A stretch of 64,000 nt of DNA, taken from NCBI RefSeq assembly GCF_000016665.1, contig NC_009523.1, positions 4,029,501-4,093,500 of the forward strand. Reading direction: 5' to 3'. The notes beneath the pieces are model-generated. The model worked only from the letters and a program-made list of their open reading frames with translations. It searched no databases and had not been told where the DNA came from. The DNA is from Roseiflexus sp. RS-1. Lineage in GTDB: Bacteria > Chloroflexota > Chloroflexia > Chloroflexales > Roseiflexaceae. Below are positions 1-8,723 of the stretch, one piece after another. Every line of letters starts with the position of its first letter. Position 1 is the stretch's first letter. The position numbers and the translations under genes are program-made.

Positions 1-1
1 C

Positions 2-1243
2 CTGGCGGCGCGCCACGAAGGCGCCGTGATCGCTGCGCTGCTGCCGGATCTGTTTGTGAATGATCTCCAGACGATCGCCGACAACCCGGCCATGCCTGCG
101 CCGGTGCGCCGCCTGGCAACCATGCTGCGCGAGACGACCGACGCTGGCGGGAGCGCTCAATCGTACCTGATGAATGCCACCATTGCGCGAAAACTGCTCA
201 ATCGCCTGGAGAATGGCGGATACATCACCGCTGGCGACCGGCGTGCGTTGACCAATGAGCCGCCCGATCCGTTCTTCACCGAGGCGCAGATCGAGCGCGA
301 GGCGATCAAGGTGCGTGATGGCATCCTTGGCATGCTGCATCTGCAACGCATGCCGACCGAGTTTGACGTGGCGCTGGCGACCGTATTCTACCTGGCTGAC
401 CGTAATGTGACCGGTGAAACGTTCCATCCATCGGGTGGTTTGCGCTTCGAGCGCACTGTGACCGAAGGTGAACTGTTCGGTAAACCAGGGCGGCAGCGGC
501 TCGAGCGCATGGCGGGAAGCGTTGTCTACCTCATTGGCGAGCATCTGCGACAGCATCTGCTGCTGCTTGCACGCACGTTCCTTGATGAAATCCACGTTGC
601 GCGCGTTGTGCTGCTGACGGAGACAGAGCAGGCGGCTGCCGAACTGGCGACTGTTTTTGCCGATGAAGAAGCTGCCGGGCGTTTCGTCATCATTCCGACC
701 GGCGGCGACATTGAGGGAGGCATTGATCGCGCGATGGCGGAGTATGGTCGCCCCGGACCGGTCATCTCGACGCCGTTCCGTCCATTGCCGTCACGGGCGC
801 TCAGCGCCCAGAACGGCGACTGGAGCAATGTTCTGACGACGCCTGAGTTCGAGGAACTGGTCGAACAGCACATCACCCATCACTTCCGGGTTGTGCGCAA
901 AGCGGGGTTGATCGAGGGCGCCAATGTCACCCTTGTCACACCGCCAACCTCGGCGCGATCCACTGCGGAAGAGTTCGCACTGGCAAACTTTATCAAAACG
1001 ACGCTGCACGCCCTCACCGCAACCGCCGGTGCAGAAAGTGAGCGCACGATGCCGCACGTGCCGGTCAATCAGGTGGACCTGACCCGACGCGCGCGCAGTG
1101 AAGAGCCACGCACACCGGCAGAGGAGGAAGAAGAGTTGCAACGCTTCGTCAATGCCGTGCTGCTCACCAGCGCACCTCTTCCAACGCCGCTCGAAAGTCG
1201 CTACCGGGCGCGCATCTACCGCGGGAATGCAATAACCGTATAA
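2..1243 (+). CDS. mcr: Malonyl-CoA reductase, C-terminal part (gene runs off the left edge)
   Basis: The reading frame is open to the first base of the window, so this is the 3' part of a longer gene; about 413 codons are present. It closely resembles the remembered C-terminal third of Chloroflexus malonyl-CoA reductase, including the segments LQRMPTEFDVA, FHPSGGLRFERT, QVDLTRRAR and the terminus RGNAITV. The complete enzyme (about 1,220 residues) is two fused SDR-like halves. The C-terminal half reduces malonyl-CoA to malonate semialdehyde and the N-terminal half reduces that to 3-hydroxypropionate, both with NADPH, in the cytoplasm. A GTG at 26 is only an internal codon. pcs follows after 37 bp, so co-transcription is likely. 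Identity is near certain; the true start is not visible. Confidence 0.93.
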   Translation: MAARHEGAVIAALLPDLFVNDLQTIADNPAMPAPVRRLATMLRETTDAGGSAQSYLMNATIARKLLNRLENGGYITAGDRRALTNEPPDPFFTEAQIEREAIKVRDGILGMLHLQRMPTEFDVALATVFYLADRNVTGETFHPSGGLRFERTVTEGELFGKPGRQRLERMAGSVVYLIGEHLRQHLLLLARTFLDEIHVARVVLLTETEQAAAELATVFADEEAAGRFVIIPTGGDIEGGIDRAMAEYGRPGPVISTPFRPLPSRALSAQNGDWSNVLTTPEFEELVEQHITHHFRVVRKAGLIEGANVTLVTPPTSARSTAEEFALANFIKTTLHALTATAGAESERTMPHVPVNQVDLTRRARSEEPRTPAEEEEELQRFVNAVLLTSAPLPTPLESRYRARIYRGNAITV

Positions 1244-1280
1244 AATACATACTGGGGATCTTGTCAGGAGAAAAGGACCT

Positions 1281-4200
1281 ATGACCACCATCGAATCCGC
1301 TCTTCGCCCGCCGCGCACCAATCCGGTGCGCACGCGCGCCGACTGGGAGGCGCAGCGCCAGGCCGCGCTCGCCGACCCCGGCGCATTCCATGGCGCAATC
1401 GCCCGTAGCGCCATTCACTGGTATGACCGACGCCTTGGCGCATGGATCACCTGGGATGAAGAGGGCGGTTGCTGGAAAGGACTGCGCCACAGCGATGGCG
1501 CACCTGTCGATGTGCCCTACGGTCCTGAGTATGAGCCGTGGGAACGCGCGTTCAACGGCGACGATCCGCCGTTCTACCGCTGGTTCGAGGGCGGGTTGAC
1601 GAATGCCTGCTTCAACGAGGTGGATCGCCACGTGTTGACCGGGTATGGCGATGAGGTGGCGTTCTACTTCGAAGGTGACCGCTGGGACTCCTCGCTCAAC
1701 AATGGACGCGGCGGTCCGGTTGTCAGTTTCGCCGTGACCCGCAAGCAACTAATGCTCGAAGTGGTCAAAGCGGCGCAGGTGCTGCGTGATCTGGGGCTGA
1801 AGACGGGGGATCGCATCGCTCTGAACATGCCCAATATCATGGAACAGATCTACTACACTGAGGCAGCCAAGCGCCTGGGGATCATCTACACGCCGGTATT
1901 CGGCGGCTTCTCCGATAAGACCCTCAGCGACCGCATTCACAACGCAGGCGCACGCCTGGTGATCACCAGCGATGGCGCCTATCGCAATGCACAGGTCGTC
2001 GCGTACAAAGAGCAGTACACCGATCAGGCGCTCGATAAGTTCGTACCGGTCGAGACGGCGCTTGCCATTATCGAAGCGGCGCTCAGCGGCGGCGAAGGAT
2101 CACCCACGCCAGGCACAGCGTTGCTGGCGCCGCAGCAGATCGAGAGCATCCTGGCGCAGGTGCGCGAGGCGCTCAAAGACGACATCACCATTGAGCGCAG
2201 CGACGCCATGCGCGCTGTCGGACGGGCCATCGAGAGTCTGACCGGCATCGATGCCCTGGCGCAGTCGCGTGCACGCACCGCTGTCGCACAGGCATTGGTC
2301 AGCACCCCGCCGCGTGTGGATGCGGTTATCGTCGTGCGCCATACCGGTCAGGATATTTTGTGGCGACCGGAGCGCGACCGCTGGAGTCACGAACTGATGG
2401 CAAAGGCGTTGGAGACCATTCTGGCAAACGCACGCGCCGCTGGCATCGAGGTGCACAGCGAAGAAGAACTCCTCAACTTGCCGACTGAGAAGTTCGTGCA
2501 GGCGCTGTACGCTACCAGTCGCGCCGAGCCGCTTGATGCGGAATACCCGCTGTTCATCATCTACACCTCAGGCAGCACCGGCAAACCAAAGGGTGTGGTG
2601 CATGTTCACGGCGGCTATGTCGCCGGCGTTGCCCATACGATGAAGGTGAGTTTCGATGCCGAACCGGGCGATACGATCTATGTCGTTGCCGATCCGGGCT
2701 GGATCACCGGTCAGAGTTACATGATCTGCGCCACACTGACGACACGCTGCACCGGCATTATCACCGAAGGCTCACCGGTCTTCCCGTCTGCTGGACGCTT
2801 CGCCAGCATTATCGAACGCTACGGGGTGCGCATTTTCAAGGCGGGCGTGACCTTCCTCAAAACGGTCATGTCCGACCCGCAGAACACTGCCGATGCGCGT
2901 CAGTACGACATGTCATCGTTGCGCGTCTGCACCTTCTGCGCTGAGCCGGTCAGCCCTGCGGTGCAGCAGTTCGGCATGGAACTGATGTCGCCACAGTATA
3001 TCAATTCGTACTGGGCAACCGAGCATGGCGGCATTGTCTGGACGCACTTCTACGGCAACGAAGATTTTCCGCTCCGCCCTGATGCGCACACCTATCCGCT
3101 GCCCTGGATCGCTGGCGAGGTGTGGGTGCTGGAGGGCGGCGACCGCGACGCATCCGGTGCGGAAGCGCCACGCTATCGCATCGCCGATTACGAGGAAAAG
3201 GGTGAAATCGTCATTACCGCGCCCTACCCCTACCTGACGCGCACCATCTGGGGCGACGTCAAAGGGTTCGAGGCATGGGTCGCCGCGTTGCAGAGCGGGA
3301 ACGGCGCTGCCGCACCACGCTGGCGCGGTGATGCTGAGCGCTTTGTCAAAACCTACTGGCGGCGTGGTCCCAACGGTGAATGGGGGTACATCCAGGGCGA
3401 CTTCGCCATGAAGTACCCCGATGGCTCCTTCACGCTGCACGGTCGCTCCGATGACGTGATCAACGTATCCGGTCATCGCATGGGCACTGAGGAGATCGAG
3501 GGCGCCATCCTGCGCGACAAGATCATTACACCTGACTCGCCGGTCGGCAACTGTATCGTCGTCGGTGCGCCGCACCGCGAGAAGGGGTTGACGCCGGTGG
3601 CGTTCATTCTGACGGCGCCGGGGCGCAAGCTGACGAGCGAGGATCGCCGCCGCCTCAACGAATTGGTGCGCAATGAAAAGGGCGCCGTCAGCGTGCCGGA
3701 GGACTATATCGAAGTCAGCGCCTTCCCCGAGACGCGATCCGGCAAGTATATGCGGCGCTTCCTGCGCAACCTCATGCTCGATGAGCCGCTGGGCGACACC
3801 ACAACGCTGCGCAACCCTGAGTCGTTGAAGGAAATCGCAGAGAAGATCGAAGCGTGGAAGCGCAAGCAGCGCATGGCGGAAGAACAGCGCATCTTCGAGC
3901 GCTACCGCTACTTCCGGATCGAATACCATCCGGTTCAGCAACGTCCTGCGGTTGCTGGCGATGGCAGCGTGGCGGTTGCACCTGGAACACGCACCCTGCG
4001 CATCGCAATCGTGACGGTCACCAACCCGCCGGTGAACGCTCTCAACGAACGCGCGCTCGATGAACTCAACACGATTGTCGATCACCTGGCGCGCCGTGAA
4101 GACGTGGCAGCTGTGATCTTTACCGGCAGCGGTACGAAGAGTTTTGTGGCTGGCGCCGACATCAAGCAGATGCTCGAAGAGATGCACACTATCGAAGATG

Positions 4201-7019
4201 CGCTGGCGCTGCCCAACAATGCCCACCTGGCATTCCGCAAGATCGAGACGATGAACAAGCCGTGCATCGCGGCGATCAACGGCGTGGCGCTCGGCGGCGG
4301 TATGGAGTTTGCGCTTGCCTGCCACTATCGGGTTGCCGATCCGCACGCTGAATTTGGGCAACCGGAGATTAATCTGCGGCTGCTGCCGGGGTATGGCGGT
4401 ACGCAACGTCTGCCGCGCCTGCTCTACAGCCGCCGTGGTGAGGCTGGTCTGATCAAGGCGCTCCAGATCATTATGGGCGGGCGGACGCTGAATGCCGAGC
4501 ATGCCTATGAGATCGGTCTGGTCGATAAGGTTGCATATGGGCACGAGGATGCGTTGACCGTTGCAACCCGGATGGCGCGCGAGATGATCCTGGCGCAACC
4601 TGGCAGTAAACCGACCGAACTCCGGATCATTCCCACTACGTCGGAGGATCCGACGACCTTCTTCTTGCCATTCCACGACCCGGCAACTGCAGGCGAAGCG
4701 TTGTGGCCCCCCCTGCCGACAGCCTATGCACTGCGCCGTGAGTTGACTGCACAGTGGGAAGCGCCAGACCCGCAGATGGCGGAACTGCTTGAGAAGGCGC
4801 TGCAAAATCCGCTGATTACCCGGCTCACCCATCAGGCGCAGTGGGCCGGTCGATCAAAAGCGATCGAGCGGATCACTGATGCGCTGCGCACCGGCTTTAC
4901 CCGCGGCTTGATGGCCGGATTGGAGCGCGAAGCGCGCCTGTTCGCTGAAGCAGTCGTTGCTCCCGATGAAGGGAAGATCGGCATTCAGGACTTCCTGGAC
5001 AAGCGCAGCGCGCCGTTACCAACACGCCGACGCATCCATTTGACCCCTGACGAAGAGAAACGCCTGATCGACGCCGGTATGCTCCTGCCGATCGGCACGC
5101 CGTTCTTCCCCGGCGTCACGCCGATCCCTGTGGCGCAGTACGCCATGGCTGCCGTGCGCGATGAGATCACCGGAGCGCCTGTCCACGGCGACCCAATCGA
5201 GGCAGAGAAACAGATTATCATCCCTGTCGATAAGCCCGGTCCGAACGATGTCCTGCTCTACGTTCTGGCTTCGGAAGTCAACTTCAACGACATCTGGGCG
5301 ATTACCGGCATTCCGGTCAGCCTGTTCGATGAGCACGACCGCGACTGGCACGTAACCGGCTCTGGCGGCGTCGGGTTGATTGTCTCAGTCGGCGAGGAGG
5401 TGAAGCGCGAAGGGCGCTTGAAGGTCGGCGATCTGGTATCGATCTATTCTGGTCAGAACGATCTCCTCTCGCCGATGGTCGGTCTCGATCCGATGGCAGC
5501 CGATTTTGTCATCCAGGGGTACAATACGCCCGATGCATCGCACCAGCAATTCATGGTGGCGCAGGCGCCGCAGTGTTTCCACATTCTGCCCGACCTGACG
5601 CTCGAAGCGGCAGGGTCGTATATGCTGACACTGGGAACGATTTATCGCGCGCTGTTCACCACGCTCAAGATTCAGCCCGGTCGCCGCATTTTTGTTGAGG
5701 GCGCCGCGACCGGTACCGGTCTGGATGCAACACGTTCGGCTGCGCGCAACGGATTGTATGTCACCGGCATGGTCAGTTCGGAGGAGCGTGCAGCGGTTGT
5801 GCGCGCAGCTGGCGCCGTCGGCGTCATCAACCGTCGCGATCCGCGCTACGCCGGGATCTTCACCCGCGTGCCGGAGGATCCGGCGAAGTGGGCAGAGTGG
5901 GAAGCCGCCGGGCGTCCGCTGCTCGACGACTTCCGCGCGCAAAACGGCGGTCATCTGGCGGATTACGTCGTTTCGCACGCCGGAGAAACGGCGTTCCCGC
6001 GCAGTTTTCAGTTGCTTGGCGAACCGCACGATGGTCATATCCCGACATTGACCTTCTACGGCGCGTCGAGCGGCTACCACTTCACCTTCCTCGGCAAGCC
6101 GGGCGCTGCCGACCCGGTGGAGATACTGCGTCGGGCGGGATTGCGCGCCGGTGAAGCGGTTATGATCTACTACGGCGTCGATGATCGGTCATACCTGGGT
6201 GACGAGGGGTACGAGTCCGGTGTTGCGCCAGATACCCTTGAGCATCGCGTCAGTCTCGTCGATCAGGTCGGCCTGGAAGCGATCGAGTCGGCGCGTGCGA
6301 TGGGAGCGCGCATCGTTGTGGTGACCTACACCGACGCACAGCGCGAATTTGTGCTGAGCCTGGGATTCGGCGCATCGCTCAAGGGTGTCGTGAGCCTGGA
6401 AGAGTTGCAGCGCCGCTATGGCGATGAGTTCGACTGGCCCGAAACGATGCCGCCGCTGCCCGATGCGAAGAGCGACATCAATACCTTCAAGGCGGCAGTG
6501 CGCCGGTTCAACGACCTGACCTTCAAGCCGCTAGGATCAGCGGTCGGACAGTTCCTGCGCAGCAACGATAATCCACGCGGGTATCCCGATCTGATTATCG
6601 AGCGCGCCGGTCACGACTCACTGGCGGTCAGCGTTATGCTGATCAAGCCGTTTACCGGTCGCGTCGTCTACTTCGAGAATATGGATGGGCGTCGCTACTC
6701 GTTCTTCGCCCCGCAGGTCTGGATGCGCCAGCGGCGGATCTACATGCCAACGGCGAATATCTGGGGCACGCACCTCTCGAATGCATACGAGATCGTGCGC
6801 CTGAATGACGAGATTAGCGCAGGACTGCTCAGCATCACGGAACCAACCCTTGTTCAGTGGCACGAACTGCCCCAGGCGCATCAGGCAATGTGGGAGAATC
6901 GCCATCAGGGTGCGACCTACGTTGTCAACCATGCGCTTCCGCGCGCAGGTCTCAAAGACAAAGACGAACTGTACGAGGCGTGGTCTGAAATGCTTCAAAA
7001 CCTGGAACATGGGGTATAA
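1281..7019 (+). CDS. pcs: Propionyl-CoA synthase, trifunctional
   Basis: This 1,912-residue protein converts 3-hydroxypropionate to propionyl-CoA in the 3-hydroxypropionate bi-cycle. Three domains are visible in order. The first is an acyl-CoA synthetase: AMP-binding loop YTSGSTGKPKG at about 428-438, SDDVINVSGHRMG near 723, and the acylation lysine SGKYM at about 822. The second is an enoyl-CoA hydratase: GVALGGGMEFALA near 1001 and GQPEINLRLLPGYGG near 1027. The third, from about 1290, is a crotonyl-CoA reductase-like MDR domain with nucleotide-binding segment EGAATGTG near 1473. An AGGAG lies about 10 bp before the ATG. The synthetase domain has a roughly 75-residue helical insert at about 260-335. 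The product channels acrylyl-CoA inside one polypeptide. The stop codon is followed at once by a heptamer repeat array. Confidence 0.96.
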   Translation: MTTIESALRPPRTNPVRTRADWEAQRQAALADPGAFHGAIARSAIHWYDRRLGAWITWDEEGGCWKGLRHSDGAPVDVPYGPEYEPWERAFNGDDPPFYRWFEGGLTNACFNEVDRHVLTGYGDEVAFYFEGDRWDSSLNNGRGGPVVSFAVTRKQLMLEVVKAAQVLRDLGLKTGDRIALNMPNIMEQIYYTEAAKRLGIIYTPVFGGFSDKTLSDRIHNAGARLVITSDGAYRNAQVVAYKEQYTDQALDKFVPVETALAIIEAALSGGEGSPTPGTALLAPQQIESILAQVREALKDDITIERSDAMRAVGRAIESLTGIDALAQSRARTAVAQALVSTPPRVDAVIVVRHTGQDILWRPERDRWSHELMAKALETILANARAAGIEVHSEEELLNLPTEKFVQALYATSRAEPLDAEYPLFIIYTSGSTGKPKGVVHVHGGYVAGVAHTMKVSFDAEPGDTIYVVADPGWITGQSYMICATLTTRCTGIITEGSPVFPSAGRFASIIERYGVRIFKAGVTFLKTVMSDPQNTADARQYDMSSLRVCTFCAEPVSPAVQQFGMELMSPQYINSYWATEHGGIVWTHFYGNEDFPLRPDAHTYPLPWIAGEVWVLEGGDRDASGAEAPRYRIADYEEKGEIVITAPYPYLTRTIWGDVKGFEAWVAALQSGNGAAAPRWRGDAERFVKTYWRRGPNGEWGYIQGDFAMKYPDGSFTLHGRSDDVINVSGHRMGTEEIEGAILRDKIITPDSPVGNCIVVGAPHREKGLTPVAFILTAPGRKLTSEDRRRLNELVRNEKGAVSVPEDYIEVSAFPETRSGKYMRRFLRNLMLDEPLGDTTTLRNPESLKEIAEKIEAWKRKQRMAEEQRIFERYRYFRIEYHPVQQRPAVAGDGSVAVAPGTRTLRIAIVTVTNPPVNALNERALDELNTIVDHLARREDVAAVIFTGSGTKSFVAGADIKQMLEEMHTIEDALALPNNAHLAFRKIETMNKPCIAAINGVALGGGMEFALACHYRVADPHAEFGQPEINLRLLPGYGGTQRLPRLLYSRRGEAGLIKALQIIMGGRTLNAEHAYEIGLVDKVAYGHEDALTVATRMAREMILAQPGSKPTELRIIPTTSEDPTTFFLPFHDPATAGEALWPPLPTAYALRRELTAQWEAPDPQMAELLEKALQNPLITRLTHQAQWAGRSKAIERITDALRTGFTRGLMAGLEREARLFAEAVVAPDEGKIGIQDFLDKRSAPLPTRRRIHLTPDEEKRLIDAGMLLPIGTPFFPGVTPIPVAQYAMAAVRDEITGAPVHGDPIEAEKQIIIPVDKPGPNDVLLYVLASEVNFNDIWAITGIPVSLFDEHDRDWHVTGSGGVGLIVSVGEEVKREGRLKVGDLVSIYSGQNDLLSPMVGLDPMAADFVIQGYNTPDASHQQFMVAQAPQCFHILPDLTLEAAGSYMLTLGTIYRALFTTLKIQPGRRIFVEGAATGTGLDATRSAARNGLYVTGMVSSEERAAVVRAAGAVGVINRRDPRYAGIFTRVPEDPAKWAEWEAAGRPLLDDFRAQNGGHLADYVVSHAGETAFPRSFQLLGEPHDGHIPTLTFYGASSGYHFTFLGKPGAADPVEILRRAGLRAGEAVMIYYGVDDRSYLGDEGYESGVAPDTLEHRVSLVDQVGLEAIESARAMGARIVVVTYTDAQREFVLSLGFGASLKGVVSLEELQRRYGDEFDWPETMPPLPDAKSDINTFKAAVRRFNDLTFKPLGSAVGQFLRSNDNPRGYPDLIIERAGHDSLAVSVMLIKPFTGRVVYFENMDGRRYSFFAPQVWMRQRRIYMPTANIWGTHLSNAYEIVRLNDEISAGLLSITEPTLVQWHELPQAHQAMWENRHQGATYVVNHALPRAGLKDKDELYEAWSEMLQNLEHGV

Positions 7020-7215
7020 TCAGTGAGGCGAGAGGCGTGAGGCGTGAGGCGAGCGGGAAGCGGTTGAAGGTTGAAGGTGAGAACGTTGAACGTTGCAGGT
7101 GGTAAGGCAATCAGGCGAGGGGTAAGGGTCAAGGCAAGGACTCTGACCCTTCGCCTCCGACCCCCGCACCCTTAACCTCGCACTCTTGACCCCGCACCCT
7201 TGACCCCTCACTCTC
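7020..7215 (+). repeat. Heptamer-type tandem array between pcs and accC
   Basis: Directly after the pcs stop the sequence runs through GTGAGGC/GAGAGGC units, then GGTTGAA, GTTGAAC and GTTGCAG units, then a degenerate stretch in which CCCGCACCCTTGAC-like 14-mers recur. The 7-bp phase is clear in the first 100 bp. There is no coding potential. The TGA inside GTGAGGC and GGTTGAA occurs in several frames. It is degenerate compared with the arrays near 37.6-38.1 kb but has the same unit types. Confidence 0.8.
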
Positions 7216-7227
7216 TGTTCGTACACG
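7200..7227 (+). promoter_or_regulatory. Candidate promoter for accC, -35 from the repeat array
   Basis: TTGACC (7200-7205) from the last CCCTTGACCCC repeat unit is followed after 16 bp by TACACG (7222-7227), 55 bp before the accC ATG. The -10 is weak, so this is only a candidate. Confidence 0.3.
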
Positions 7228-7282
7228 GGTATGTGTATATGAAAGGGTCAAAGCGCCTGTTCTGACAGAAAGCCCGGGTGCC

Positions 7283-8647
7283 ATGTTCAACAAAGTGCTC
7301 ATCGCCAACCGTGGCGAAATTGCGGTTCGTATCGTTCGCGCCTGTCACGAACTTGGCGTGCGAGCCGTTGTAGCGTACAGCGAAGCCGACAAATATTCGC
7401 TTGCTGTGCGCCTGGCTGACGAAGCCGTCTGTATCGGTCCCGCTGCATCGGCGCGTTCCTACCTCAATCCATCGGCGCTCATCAGCGCAGCGTTGATGAC
7501 CGGGTGCGAAGCGATCCATCCCGGCTACGGCTTTCTTTCCGAAAATCCGTACTTCGCTGAAATCTGCGCGGAGTACAAACTCACGTTTATCGGACCTGAC
7601 GCCCACGCCATCCGGATGATGGGAGACAAGGCGCTGGGCAGGAAAACCATGCGCGATGCAGGGGTCCCAACCGTGCCGGGATCACGCGGCGAACTGCGCA
7701 CCCTCGAAGAAGCGGTCGAGGTTGCGCATCAGATCGGCTACCCGGTGCTGCTCAAACCATCGGGCGGCGGCGGCGGGCGCGGGATGCGCGTTGCGCAGAA
7801 TGAACAGGAGTTGATCAAAGCCTACCCGACATCAAAAGCCGAGGCGGAGGCGGCGTTCGGCAATGGCGCCCTGCTGATGGAAAAATACCTGCCGCAGGTG
7901 CGCCACGTCGAAATTCAGGTGCTGGCAGACCGGTACGGTCACGCGATTCACCTCGGCGAACGCGATTGCTCGTCGCAGCGCCGCCACCAGAAGATTGTCG
8001 AAGAGGCGCCTTCGCCCGCCGTGACGCCCGAATTGCGGGAGCGCATGGGCGAAGCAGCGCTCAAAGGCGTCCGTGCCATCAATTATGTCAATGCAGGAAC
8101 CATGGAGTTCCTGCTCGATCCGGACGGCAACTTCTACTTCATCGAGATGAATACACGCATCCAGGTCGAGCATCCGGTCACCGAAATGGTCACCGGCATC
8201 GACCTGGTCAAATGGCAGTTGCGCATTGCGGCTGGCGAACCGTTGACGATCAAGCAGTCGGACGTGGTGATGCGCGGGCACGCTATCGAAGCGCGCATCA
8301 ACGCTGAAGACCCTGACCGCGACTTTATGCCGTCGGGTGGAGAGATCGAGTACTACCTGCCGCCCGGCGGACCGGGGGTGCGTGTCGATTCGCACCTGTA
8401 CGCCGGGTATGCTCCACCCGGCTATTACGACTCGCTCCTGGCGAAACTGATCGTGTGGGGCGCCGATCGGAACGAAGCGCTCGTTCGCCTTGAACGCGCG
8501 CTGCGTGAATTTGTGATTACCGGCATTCATACCACCATTCCATTCACGCTGGCGATGCTCGAAGATCCACCGTTCCGCGAAGGCCGAATCTCGACGCGGT
8601 ACGTTCCAGATCTGGTACAGCGTATCAAGGAGAGCAAACTGGAGTAG
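7283..8647 (+). CDS. accC: Biotin carboxylase subunit of acetyl-CoA/propionyl-CoA carboxylase
   Basis: The 454-residue protein is an ATP-grasp biotin carboxylase of normal length, starting with the family-typical MFNKVLIANRGEIAVRIVRA. The glycine-rich ATP loop KPSGGGGGRGMR is at about residues 158-169. The catalytic segment EMNTRIQVEHPVTEMVTG lies in the centre-right of the protein. It carboxylates biotin carried on a BCCP; acetyl-CoA carboxylase then supplies the malonyl-CoA used by Mcr, so the gene belongs functionally with mcr and pcs upstream. No carboxyltransferase or BCCP gene is in the window. A 263-bp gap holding a repeat array separates it from pcs, and no clear Shine-Dalgarno precedes the ATG, so it may have its own transcript. 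It could equally serve propionyl-CoA carboxylase. Confidence 0.92.
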   Translation: MFNKVLIANRGEIAVRIVRACHELGVRAVVAYSEADKYSLAVRLADEAVCIGPAASARSYLNPSALISAALMTGCEAIHPGYGFLSENPYFAEICAEYKLTFIGPDAHAIRMMGDKALGRKTMRDAGVPTVPGSRGELRTLEEAVEVAHQIGYPVLLKPSGGGGGRGMRVAQNEQELIKAYPTSKAEAEAAFGNGALLMEKYLPQVRHVEIQVLADRYGHAIHLGERDCSSQRRHQKIVEEAPSPAVTPELRERMGEAALKGVRAINYVNAGTMEFLLDPDGNFYFIEMNTRIQVEHPVTEMVTGIDLVKWQLRIAAGEPLTIKQSDVVMRGHAIEARINAEDPDRDFMPSGGEIEYYLPPGGPGVRVDSHLYAGYAPPGYYDSLLAKLIVWGADRNEALVRLERALREFVITGIHTTIPFTLAMLEDPPFREGRISTRYVPDLVQRIKESKLE

Positions 8648-8673
8648 ATCGGACACATCTGCGCAGCGACTTC

Positions 8674-8697
8674 AAGGGCGCAGGAAACTGCGCCCTT
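8674..8697 (+). terminator. Strong hairpin after accC
   Basis: AAGGGCGCAG, loop GAAA, CTGCGCCCTT: a perfect 10-bp GC-rich stem with a GNRA tetraloop, 26 bp after the accC stop and 27 bp before the next start. No U-tract follows, so it may be an attenuator or an mRNA-stabilising 3' end rather than an intrinsic terminator. Confidence 0.55.
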
Positions 8698-8723
8698 CAC
8701 TATCATGACGGAACACGACACCT

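Noticed and set aside
2913-4832. 639-codon minus-strand open frame inside pcs
   Set aside because: Antisense shadow of the highly conserved pcs coding sequence.
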